This document shows, one piece after another, positions 51,980 through 61,290 of a stretch of 64,000 bases of DNA. Positions within the stretch are counted from its first letter, which is position 1. Every line of letters begins with the position of its first letter. Origin of the DNA: Gracilariopsis chorda (lineage: Eukaryota > Rhodophyta > Florideophyceae > Gracilariales > Gracilariaceae); contig NBIV01000013.1 of NCBI GenBank assembly GCA_003194525.1, forward strand, positions 489,228-553,227, given 5' to 3'. The position numbers and the translations under genes are program-made. The notes beneath the pieces were generated by a model. The model ran no database searches. It was not told where the DNA came from and saw only the letters and a list, made by a program, of their open reading frames with translations.

Positions 51980-54177
51980 ATGAACAAGCTTGGGTACGAT
52001 CTTGGAGGATCCACAGATGTGCAGCTCGGCGAACTAACTGAAAAGGAATTCACTGCAAAAGGAACTTGTGCAGCAGCAGCATGAAAAACAGAAGAAACGT
52101 CGCACTGTCGGCGGCGATCGTGGGTCGAGTACCAAGATATCGGTGTGGAGCACCATCGCTTCTTCGTTTGAGAACAACGGCAATGCATTTCACTTCTTCT
52201 GCAAAGTGTGCGACGCCGAGAGAGCCATGAATGGAAATCTCTTGACGAGTAACATTTTCAAACACCATCGGACCACTCATCGCACTCTCAACGATGCGCT
52301 CATGGCTTCGGAGAGATCAAACGAGACGGAAGTCACTATCCGATCCCGTATAGCACGTGAGAGAAAGCGAACCGTACAACGACGTAGCAACACAAGCATT
52401 GCTCGTTTTTTTTGGACTGCGGGCCGGACAAGAAGCAGGACACGTTGAAAGTGATTCCTTTTGAAGCTCTCAAGATGTACCAAGCACCTTATTGTAAGCG
52501 ATCACCGTTTTTTTTTGTTCACTTGCGGTACAGAAACCACGTTTGAGCGAATGTCTTCCCCTTTATTGCAGGGTCGGGTCGTCGTTTTCGGCGGGAGGGC
52601 GCAGCTCTCCAGCAAAGATCAGGTGAACAAAGTACTTTATGACACATATACCGCTACTTGTAGCATACTGAGGCGTCCTATAACGATTGCTAAGACAGGA
52701 TCGATTGCGGTGGACGGCCGGAGCGGAGTGCTCGGAGCGCGGATTCTGGGCATGACTTGGTATTTCATCGATAGCAACTGGAAGATGCGCTGCGTTCCGA
52801 ATGCCATTCTTCACATAAGCACTGCCGTCAAGACTGGCCAGCAAATGAGATGCGTCATCGAAGAAGTGCTGGAACAGAGTCCCTTCGTCAGCTCCAATGA
52901 CATACGTGTGTACACAGCGACAACGAAGCGGCGACTGCCCTCGCAGTGGATCTGCTCACTAATTTTGTCGCCTCCGCTCGGTGCGTCGTGTATACTCTGG
53001 CATTGGCCGTGAATGACGTCTTTGAAAACAGAACGGTGTGGAGCAAGTACTTGCGGCATGTTAACAAGATTAAACCTGTTTTATTCATCACCAGAAAGCA
53101 GAACGGCTGCTCTCCCTGAAGCAACTGGATGACGGCAGCACTCAGGACCGCATACAGAGGCTGAAGCATGATGTACCGTTCGCACTCCGGATTGGCGGCC
53201 ACGTCCGTTTATTTGTGTCGAATCGGTACGATCAATGCTCTAGTACAGCAGCTAAACATCAGCTCAGAAGACGTTCCCTCACTCATCACCGAACTGCAGG
53301 ATGTTCTCGCGGAGTTTATTACGGTTCTGGCTGGCGTATGACGAGTCGCTTGGCACCTCGAAGCATACCGGAAGGTAACAATGTTCGTGCCCTGCGATTG
53401 CTACCGGAGCTGTATGAGACGCTTCTGATAATGGCGAGTGACCTGCTGCCAAGTATTTCTGTGGCTTTGGAAGAGTCGCCTGGAGGGGTATTACTGGATG
53501 AAGAAGACAATATTATCGATTTCCATGCGTTGTATTGTCGTCTAAGCTCGGCTTATGTAGACCGTGAGCGTGACGAGGCCCGCCAGATTCGGCTGTGTAA
53601 AACGCACCCGAAAGCACTGGCCATCAAATCAGCAGATTGCATCGGACATCGCCTTGGCGATCTTTTGAAAAAACTTTACGTTGAAGCGTCAATGTGGGCT
53701 CCCACTGACGGTGAAGCGACTGACCCTGAACGCGAGCTTCATCGGCCAAGACAGGTCTTGCTATTCCACGTCGCAGCTGTTCTCGACAGTAATGAATGCA
53801 TTCTGGACTTCATCAAGGTGGATGAATCTGAACGCGAGTTATACATGACAGTTTTATATGGTGCTGTGGTTCGCGAAACAGCCAAGCTCGACAGCTCTTT
53901 GGCAGCCAATTTGCAAGATCTCCAAGTTGTCTTCGGTATCTTTCACAAGGGTATGCGTGATACACTTACTACTGCGGGAAGGAGGGAACCATCTTCAGCA
54001 CTATCTTTGTGGAATGAGACAAATTACGAGTCTTTTCTCACTAGCCCTGTGCCCTTCAATTCAATCGCGAGAGCTGCGTTGTCCGCCCAGGCCTTCTCCA
54101 CTCCAGCGGAACAACTGTTTAGTGATCTTGGTCGTGCCAACGGCAACCAACGTCGGTGTTCTCGGAATGCTAGATAA
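51980..54177 (+). pseudogene. Broken hAT-family transposase
   Basis: A start at 51980 (MNKLGYDLGG) leads after a frame change to a BED-type zinc finger (FHFFCKVCDAERAMNGNLLTSNIFKHHRTTH, 52180-52280 region). A second segment reads IAVDGRSGVLGARILGMTWYFID and HISTAVKTGQQMRCVIEEVLEQ, matching the catalytic core entry of hAT transposases (DGW...H.I.TA). After another shift the core continues with RCVVYTLALAV. The 320-codon ORF at 53215-54177 ends in a C-terminal dimerisation region (SIARAALSAQAFSTPAEQLFSDLGRAN). At least three frameshifts make it inactive. No inverted ends were defined. Confidence 0.75.
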
Positions 54178-54592
54178 GGGTGCTAGATCGCAAGTTTGTT
54201 AGGCAATCACTCAAAATAACTACGAAAACGCTAGATTCTGCTAGTTCGTGGTGGTTGGCAAGCAAAAAAAAAAAATTTTCGGAAATCACTCTTTCATATT
54301 TTCTATTGTCATCCGTCCCTAGTACCGCACTTCGCTAGTTTCAAGTTTAGAGCAAGTTCTTTGCTCACTAAACGCTAGTTAGAGGGCTCGAAATGGCGCT
54401 GGCCGCGTAGCGGCCAGCGGCCCCACCCCCATGCAACCCAAATTAACTTACATATTTCCATCTCGTGGATTTCAAACTTCAAATTGTCAAAGTTTGAAGC
54501 CCAACTGTTCTCTCAGCCTCACTGGGTGGCACCCACACTCTTGAACACCAAACATAAAACCTCCCTTACCATCCTTACCATCCTTCTTCTCC
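54178..54592. other. Spacer with a perfect hairpin
   Basis: CGCTGGCCGC at 54397-54406 and its complement at 54410-54419 form a 10-bp stem with a three-base loop. A related GCGGCCAGC word recurs near 56851. Nothing else seen. Confidence 0.6.
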
Positions 54593-55351
54593 TTATCCTC
54601 TCATTCCACGCCTCCTCTTCAACCGACTCTCACCTTCTATTCCTTCGTCGTCCTTCTCCTCCAACCTCTTCCTTACAGCCCCTCGACCGGGAGTAACAGG
54701 AGTGCCTTCCCCGACAACAGCTCTCCCTTCCGCATCACACACCTTCTTCTGCATTTCCTCGATTAGATGCACAGCCCTACCAACCAGTAAAAGTTGCTTC
54801 TCCAACACCAAAACCCGTCTACGCATCTCCTCGTTCTCCTTCCACAGTCTCCTCAGCTCCTCACCCACACACGCCACAACCCCATCGACATGCATTTCCG
54901 CCCACACCCCAGCCTCCCTTGCCCTCCTACGCAGCTCAGCCACAGCACCCATAGGCACCCCTTCCTCTGAAGAACTCAGCACCATCCCCCCCATCTCCAC
55001 CACAACCTCCTCGATACACTCATCCAAACGCTCCTTAAGCCCTCCACCCACGCTCCTCACCAGTTTCTCCACATCGCGGTAAAACAGACTCATTCGCCCC
55101 GCCCCACCTCCTCCTCCTCCCCGTCCTCCTCGACTTCCCTCGCCCTCACTTCCCTCCCCCCCATCCCCTCCCATCATCGTCCCAACCCCAAGCTCCCCGA
55201 ACCCAACAACGTTCCTTCCCTTGCCCTCTTCACCATCACCCTTCCCTTCCTCCTCCTTCTTCGTCCTTGGAGGCGTCTCGGGGACCTCCCTCTTCTCCGC
55301 TTTATCCAACAACGCCAGTAGCTCCTCATCATTCACGTCTTCGCTAGACAT
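54593..55351 (-). CDS. Acidic/basic coiled-coil protein, unknown
   Basis: A 252-codon ORF from the ATG at 55351 (MSSEDVNDEELLALLDKAEKR). Residues 20-95 are Glu/Lys/Gly-rich and disordered, with a poly-Gly run. Residues about 100-225 are helical with heptads (VEKLVRSVGGGLKERLDECI, GEELRRLWKENEEMRRRVLV, AVHLIEEMQKKVCD). The C-terminus is basic (ESRLKRRRGMRG), suggesting a nuclear location. Codon use is GC-rich compared with neighbours and resembles the ORF at 59182-61290. No family recognised. Confidence 0.5.
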   Translation of the reverse strand: MSSEDVNDEELLALLDKAEKREVPETPPRTKKEEEGKGDGEEGKGRNVVGFGELGVGTMMGGDGGEGSEGEGSRGGRGGGGGGAGRMSLFYRDVEKLVRSVGGGLKERLDECIEEVVVEMGGMVLSSSEEGVPMGAVAELRRRAREAGVWAEMHVDGVVACVGEELRRLWKENEEMRRRVLVLEKQLLLVGRAVHLIEEMQKKVCDAEGRAVVGEGTPVTPGRGAVRKRLEEKDDEGIEGESRLKRRRGMRG

Positions 55352-55593
55352 GGCTACTACACGCCCCACCACAACGGCGCTCCCGTTCCTAACCCAACCA
55401 CCAAGCGAGCACTCCCCAGGTACTTATCCAACCGCATTTTTTCACTCGCCCGTTTTCGCGCCATTTCCCACCGAGTCGTGTCCCACCAATAATCTGAAAC
55501 GAAAAATTTAGAACGACATTAGTTTAACACTTCCTTCAGTTTACAACTCTATCACACTAACTTAGGTATGTACAGGTAGAACTACGAACGTGT

Positions 55594-56364
55594 CTAAAGA
55601 AATGGTTCAAAACGAGAACCAACAGGCCTACAGTGCTCTCCTAGATTCGCAACATACCTTCGAAAATGGTACTCCAAGTCCATATCCACAGCCATACCCA
55701 AAAGAAGCAGCACGAAAAAGATAGTATTCTCCACTACAGGCGCGAGTCTCCTTACCTTGTGCAAATAAGTATCGCTCAGGAACGTGAAAATCAAGTAGGT
55801 AAACACAACAGGGAACACCCTTCCGATATAGAGCCTCATAGTAGCCACACCATCTCTAAACCCAAGCACCTTATTCAAACCACCGTATACGGTCCTGCAC
55901 ACATCCAAAATCAGCCCAACACTACCTCTCTGCACATATGGGAGCTCTCTCTCATTGTTAATGCTGTCCCTAGTCACAAAAAACATCGTTAGCCGTTCAA
56001 CCACATACGACATACCCCCAAACATGAAACCACCAGTGAAAAATGCAAGAGCACCAGTCCTAAGTTCCATTCCAATCGAAATTGGCGCTTCCAAGAAGTG
56101 ATAGCCAACAAAAATACAAACATTCAACGGCAAAAGACCTGCCATCGTGAATCCAAGTAGTCTGTTTCGAATCACAGAAATCCGTGCCATTCGCTGGCTG
56201 TCCCGCAAAGGTACGTATGCCAATGAACCAAAATGCCTTCTATGCAATGCAAACACCATATCGAAGATAAACAAATGCAAAACAGTCTCCAGAATTACCA
56301 CAATCAACATCTTCGGAGACATTCGAACATCCCCTACCACATAATGCATCAAAAGCGGTTTCAA
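55594..56364 (-). CDS. Polytopic membrane protein, unknown
   Basis: A 256-codon ORF with about six or seven hydrophobic segments (LIVVILETVLHLFIFDMVF, RLLGFTMAGLLPLNVCIFVGY, VVERLTMFFV, IGRVFPVVFTYLIFTFL, NTIFFVLLLLGMAVDMDL). The frame continues upstream of the first usable start for about 25 more hydrophobic codons to a TAG near 56460, so an N-terminal exon or a small frameshift is likely and the true start is unknown. No family is recognised. It reads away from the palindromes and the methyltransferase gene. Confidence 0.5.
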   Translation of the reverse strand: MKPLLMHYVVGDVRMSPKMLIVVILETVLHLFIFDMVFALHRRHFGSLAYVPLRDSQRMARISVIRNRLLGFTMAGLLPLNVCIFVGYHFLEAPISIGMELRTGALAFFTGGFMFGGMSYVVERLTMFFVTRDSINNERELPYVQRGSVGLILDVCRTVYGGLNKVLGFRDGVATMRLYIGRVFPVVFTYLIFTFLSDTYLHKVRRLAPVVENTIFFVLLLLGMAVDMDLEYHFRRYVANLGEHCRPVGSRFEPFL

Positions 56365-56760
56365 TACCCCATAAAGAGCACCAATGGCTAATGAAAACAG
56401 AAACGCATATGCGCACCAAGCCCATGCTTTTCGCTTTTCCTCGCGTAGTCGGCATTTCTATGTCAGGCCTTCGCAGCGAAGCGGATTTCCTGGGACAATG
56501 CTTCTTCGTCTTCGTAGAACTCTTATTCCGGCCGAGAACCACGCTGCAATCTTGAAGCGTTCGCGTGATCAAGTTTTCGTGGCACCCAGTCGCGTAAGAT
56601 GCTCTCGTGATCACGTCTGCTCGGTTCAGGCGACGTGAGCATCTATACTTTTGAAATACATGGTATTGAAGACGTTTCCTGACAACCATTAAGTTCATTT
56701 AGGCGGCGCTGCAATGCACCTGTAATGATTTTGCATTGGTATTCGAAGTTTGTTTTTGGG

Positions 56761-56846
56761 GGTGGAGGTCCGTGGACCGGAGTGTCGTGGCGCTTCATCA
56801 GGCGCCTGATGAAGCGCCACGACACTCTGGTCCACGGACCTCCACC
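56761..56846. repeat. 86-bp near-perfect palindrome
   Basis: Two 43-nt arms meet at the centre 56803/56804 (CATCAGGC|GCCTGATG) with no loop and one mismatch (G at 56770 against T at 56838). Such a cruciform-forming sequence is unstable in most genomes, so it is either recent or maintained. It lies 0.2 kb upstream of the methyltransferase-SET frame. Confidence 0.97.
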
Positions 56847-56857
56847 ACGTGGCGGCC

Positions 56858-56989
56858 AGCAGTTCCGAAAATCAAAAAATTAGTTTAAAATTAGTGTCTG
56901 GAATGAACGGACATCTGCGGTACGACCTCGTAGGTCATGGGCGGAAGATGCATGGTTCATTTTACACTAATTTTTTGATTTTCTGAACA
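56858..56989. repeat. Inverted repeat with 27-bp arms
   Basis: The left arm (from 56858, CAGCAGTTCCGAAAATC and onward to TTAGT) matches the complement of the right arm ending at 56989 with two or three mismatches; about 76 nt lie between. The right arm overlaps the first codons of the methyltransferase frame and also looks like a splice acceptor (T-rich run, then CTGAACAG). Confidence 0.85.
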
Positions 56990-58921
56990 GCTGGGTGGGG
57001 ATAATGAGGTCGAAGAGGTGGTGGAGAGTGTGGCTGCTCCAAGAGCTACTACTGGTCTGCAGACAACGACATTGTCTCAGAGACTGACGTACAGCGTGAA
57101 GGAGACTGGTGTTCAACCTCCACCGTATCCGAAGACTTTAGATCAGTTGATGTCGTACGAGTACTGTGAGAGGCAGATGTCCCGCAGCTTCCGTCTTCAC
57201 AACTGCAGTTTCCAAGACCTTGTCGAAGTCGACGACAACAAGTCCGGGGACAGCGAACTATCCATTGAAGGAAGGGTACAGTTCGTGCTTTCGGATCCCC
57301 CATATGGGACTCGTGCGGAGCGTAGTCGGGAGAACAATGGTCATGATGTTCTCACCGAGAAGACCATGGCCCGGGCAGGGAAAAGAATTTCAAAGTTGCT
57401 ACGTCCCGGTGGGCATGTTATATTGTTCTGCTCGTGGGATCAGATACAGAAGTGGCGGGAGGTGCTGCGGAGTGCTACGTACACAGATGACTCTGGCACA
57501 ACTTGTTTTTCTTTTGTCGTGGACGAACAACCCCTCCAGTCCGTACGATGCATGGGGAACTCGATGGGTAATCCGGGAAGGCGGAGCTGTCGGCTGTACC
57601 AGACGTCGGAGTATGCCGTACATGCAGTGCGCTCTGGGGTCCCGTATTCCCAACAGCACAGAATGGTGAACTATGAGAACTTTAATTTTATCCCTTCACG
57701 CTACCCGGCATATCACGCAATCATAGACCAGGTGCCGCCTATGTCTTATGGCGAAACTCTGCTATGGAATGTGACAAACTCGGAGAGAATCACTACGAGG
57801 AAAAAGGTGCGACCGGAACAGAAGTGTAGGGCATTGCTGAAGGAACTCATTTGCAGGTTTAGTCAGCCAGGAGACCTAGTGGTTGACCTCTTTGCGGGGA
57901 CGTTCTCTACAGCGATGGCATGCATGGAACTGCCGAAGCACCGGATATTTGTAGGATGTGAAGACGATAAAGCTTGCTTTGAACACGCAAAGCATGCTGC
58001 TATTGTTCGTTTTGCTTCTATAATCCGGGAGGGAAACACCAATCTTGAGAAGAACCAAAAGCTCAGGAAGATGGCCCATACTGTTGTCATCGCATTTCCA
58101 ATGGGCAGATTGAGGCATACCTTGTCATGGAAGGCAGTCAATGGCTTTTCTCCGTACCAGATGCTTCCCCCACACGTCGTCCAGTTCCTGTCGACGCTGT
58201 GGAGAAGTGAAGAGGTAGCCAAATTGGGTAAGAGCAGGACCTTCGATCAATGGCCTAGCGTGCTGCAGGGTAGGATGAATCTGGAGAACATGAACTCGCT
58301 GCTGGCAATGGAAGCTGTGCATTATGGACTACGAATCAGCAAGTATACTATTCGCCACGATAACGCTGGTGTTGGAGTGTTTGCAACTCGTCGAATTGCT
58401 GTAGGGGAGGTAGTGTGCTACTTCTATGGGACACTCGTGTGTCATGTTCTGACGAACCGTAAAGAAGTGCACAAGACCTACGGGGACGGAGTTATGGGTG
58501 TGACGAAGGATCGCTTTCGAAAATATGCGGTGGAGGTGGATGTTCATGGGCATCAGTTCTCTGCACTACCTCATCGGAGAACACTGAACCATGGAAAACA
58601 AACCAACCCGATTCTTTGGGTTGTTCCAGCTCCGTTTTGTGTTGCAGGGTATATTAACGACCCTAAGTATGTCGAAGGCGATAAGGACTTAGATGCTACG
58701 GTAAATGGCCTTGTGAAAAAGCGTGAGGCTAACGTGCGGATGAAACGTTCACCTGGCTAGGGCTGAACCGTAGGAAACTAACAGACTACAGGCTTATCAA
58801 GCTGGAAGCCCTTGTTGAAATAGAGGAAGGGGACGAAATCTTTAGTGAATACGGAAATGTCTATGATTGGCATACTCAGACGCATCTGCGTATAGATGAT
58901 GGAGCTATTGTAATTGACTAG
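56988..58921 (+). pseudogene. DNA amino-methyltransferase fused to a SET domain, frameshifted near the 3' end
   Basis: Positions below count from the GTG at 57018. The first domain has DPPYG at residues 93-97 and then the SAM-binding motif VVDLFAGTFSTAM at 288-300 followed by FVGCEDD. Motif IV before motif I, with DPPY, is the beta-class order of bacterial and phage adenine-N6/cytosine-N4 DNA methyltransferases. The second domain is SET-like: GVGVFATRRIAVGEVVCYFYG (451-471), AGYINDPK (543-550), NVRMK (572). The expected SET end (LEALVEIEEGDEIFSEYG) lies in another frame from about 58740 to a TAG at 58919-58921, so a one-base shift or small intron separates it. No ATG opens the frame; it may start with an acceptor at 56990 or be N-truncated. 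SET-like and not RuBisCO-LSMT-like by length. Confidence 0.8.
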
Positions 58922-59181
58922 CTTATATACTAAAGAAACCGAGTTTGTAAACCACATAGCTACTTTAGTGAAAAAGTCCTTGATGGGGGGGCGATATGTC
59001 AGGGGACCCATTCGGTTAACGAGTGGTAGGAACATCAGGGTAATTTTTTAGGGGTTTTCAGAGAGGTGGACCTAATGCCAAAAACCCTTCGTGGCTTTTC
59101 GTGAGTTCTTCCTGCTCGGCACACGTCGTTTTAGGGCCGCGGTGTTCCCCCGCCACAAGCACGCGACATTATCTAACAGCT

Positions 59182-61290
59182 ATGCCCGTGAAGGGGAAGA
59201 AGAGAGGCGCCGGGAGGGAAGGCGCGACGAATGCACCGAAAACGCGACGGAGGGGTGTGGAGGAACGAAGTCCGAGTGGCACGAAAGGACTTCAGGTAGG
59301 AGCTACCCGCGTTCCGAGGAGCGGTTTGTCCGGGAGAAAAGGAGGGACAGGGGGTTCAAACCCAAGTGGCGCATCGGATCGCACGATAAACGATAATTTG
59401 AGGCCGGAGCTCTCCCGAGAGGCGCGGTCTGGCAAGGAACCAAGGCGCGTGCAACGGATGAAGCGGAGATCCAACGAGGAAGCTGCGAAACACGACAGGA
59501 GCGGAGTGGAGGGAGATGGTGTTTCCGAGCAGGCACGCGCTGAAGGCTCAGGAGTGAGGAAGGTCTTGTCGTGTGGAAAGGAGGTGCGGGAGTGTCGTAA
59601 CTCCAAGCGACGTGGAGCTCCCAGTGGTAATCAAGAGCGCGCGCAAGAAGAGGTGAATGTTTATTTGCCTGAGAGCGAAGGAGAGCGCGAAGATGAGATT
59701 ACGAAGGGGAGGTGTACCGAAGGAAGTGCACGTGAGAAGCACGGGCGGTGTTCTAATGTATTTCATGAGAATGAGGCCACTAGAGATCAAGATGGAAATG
59801 ATGGCACTCCCATCCGATCGAGGAATATGGACATCGTCCCTGACGTAGAGAAAGAAAGCGGACGCAATGCGCTGCGTACACCGGAAGGAATGCGGGAGAG
59901 AAGGCGAAGAATTTCGGTATCATTTGACCGATCTTTCGAAATGGGATTGGAGGCGGAAGAGAATGTGAATAAGTCACCCCGTGATGAGCAAGTGGTGAGT
60001 ACCGACGTTGTGAAGGACCTTGATGATGATGAGATCGGTGTGTTGTCTAGACCTACATTGGTTCAGAAGGTTAATTCGCTAAAGGGAGAACTTGGAAGCC
60101 TTAAGGAGGACCATACTACTTTAAAGATATCTTTGAAGCTGACACAGGAGGAACTGAAGAGGATGAGGGAAGAAATGATCGAGAAGAACATGCTGATTGA
60201 CAGTTTGAGGGAAGGGATAAAGGTAAGGAGTGCGGAGAGAAGAAGAGCTGAAGGGGGAGACACTGATTTGACGAGGCGTAAAAAGTATGTGGTTGATGTG
60301 GACGAGAGCTTTTATGGAGTTGCTAGGGTAGTGTATGATAGGATATTGTATTACGCAAAGTTGGAAGTGTCGGAGCTTTGTTTTACTACGGATCGAATGG
60401 AGAGGAACTGGACGAACCGGTGTGAGATCTTAGGGAAAGGGACGGAGTCGAGTGTATTCGTAGTGGGAGGGAACGAAATTGTTCCTCGGTGTCCCTTTGA
60501 GATCGTATCGGAGATGAGGGCGTATACACCGAGTTTGCGAGGAGGAAGCAATGAACTTTTGAATTATTTGATTGGTGTTGAGATTGAAGGGCATAGATGG
60601 GAGTCGATTCGACAAGCGGGTAAGAAGATTCAGTGTATGCAGGACGTAGCTCGGGACAGGTGTTTGAGGCAGCGTATGAAGCAAACGTTGAGCGATGTGA
60701 TTGGGGTTCGGAAGCGGGCGGCACGGGAAAAGTTGTTTTCGCTACTTGGGTATGACTTGATAGCAAGACGTGTGAGACCTCAGGAGGGGACGGAGCTTGA
60801 TGTGGAATTGAAGAAGCAGTTAGAGGAAGCGAGAAGCAAGTTAATGGGAAAGGAGGTAGAGAAGAGCCGAATCTTATGTGCATGGAGAATGAGTGCGATT
60901 GACGATCTTACATATTCTGGATTTCAAGTTGCTCGAAGGTTAAGGGACTTTGGTGGGGAGGACATGTACTTTAAGAACGGAGCTGCGGTAGAAGTGCTGG
61001 CAGAGTTTATGGGATATGAGGTGGTACCGGGAGGCGAAGGGAAGACAGATTATGTGGATGGAACTGTGATGCATTTGGCACGCTTGGATGCTTGGATCGG
61101 ATGTGTTTTGACTGCGTTGGACACGAATGTGGGCCGTGGAGGAAAACGGCAGTTATTGTTTTCAAAGTTGTTTGGTGAGTATCTCCTGCTTGCTCTGGAG
61201 AACATAATTGGGGTGGCATGGGAGAGAGTGAGGGAACGGCACCATGAGGAATTGGAGAATGTTTGGATGTCTTGGAGTAGTGAGATTTGA
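59182..61290 (+). CDS. Large charged coiled-coil protein next to transposase
   Basis: The ATG at 59182 (MPVKGKKRGAGREG) gives 702 codons. Residues 1-230 are basic and disordered. About 265-345 is a coiled coil (VQKVNSLKGELGSLKEDHTTL, LTQEELKRMREEMIEKNMLI). From about 355 to the end the sequence looks globular and helical, with Trp and Cys (MERNWTNRCEILGKGTE, LLNYLIGVEIEGHRWESI, WIGCVLTAL). No family recognised. Its last 284 bp overlap the end of the convergent transposase ORF. Position suggests a second transposon-encoded protein, like the accessory DNA-binding proteins of CACTA elements. It may instead be an unrelated host gene. Confidence 0.55.
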   Translation: MPVKGKKRGAGREGATNAPKTRRRGVEERSPSGTKGLQVGATRVPRSGLSGRKGGTGGSNPSGASDRTINDNLRPELSREARSGKEPRRVQRMKRRSNEEAAKHDRSGVEGDGVSEQARAEGSGVRKVLSCGKEVRECRNSKRRGAPSGNQERAQEEVNVYLPESEGEREDEITKGRCTEGSAREKHGRCSNVFHENEATRDQDGNDGTPIRSRNMDIVPDVEKESGRNALRTPEGMRERRRRISVSFDRSFEMGLEAEENVNKSPRDEQVVSTDVVKDLDDDEIGVLSRPTLVQKVNSLKGELGSLKEDHTTLKISLKLTQEELKRMREEMIEKNMLIDSLREGIKVRSAERRRAEGGDTDLTRRKKYVVDVDESFYGVARVVYDRILYYAKLEVSELCFTTDRMERNWTNRCEILGKGTESSVFVVGGNEIVPRCPFEIVSEMRAYTPSLRGGSNELLNYLIGVEIEGHRWESIRQAGKKIQCMQDVARDRCLRQRMKQTLSDVIGVRKRAAREKLFSLLGYDLIARRVRPQEGTELDVELKKQLEEARSKLMGKEVEKSRILCAWRMSAIDDLTYSGFQVARRLRDFGGEDMYFKNGAAVEVLAEFMGYEVVPGGEGKTDYVDGTVMHLARLDAWIGCVLTALDTNVGRGGKRQLLFSKLFGEYLLLALENIIGVAWERVRERHHEELENVWMSWSSEI

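Noticed and set aside
54702-55511. Plus-strand Ser/Pro/Thr-rich ORFs
   Set aside because: They mirror the Glu/Gly/Arg-rich coiled-coil gene on the minus strand.
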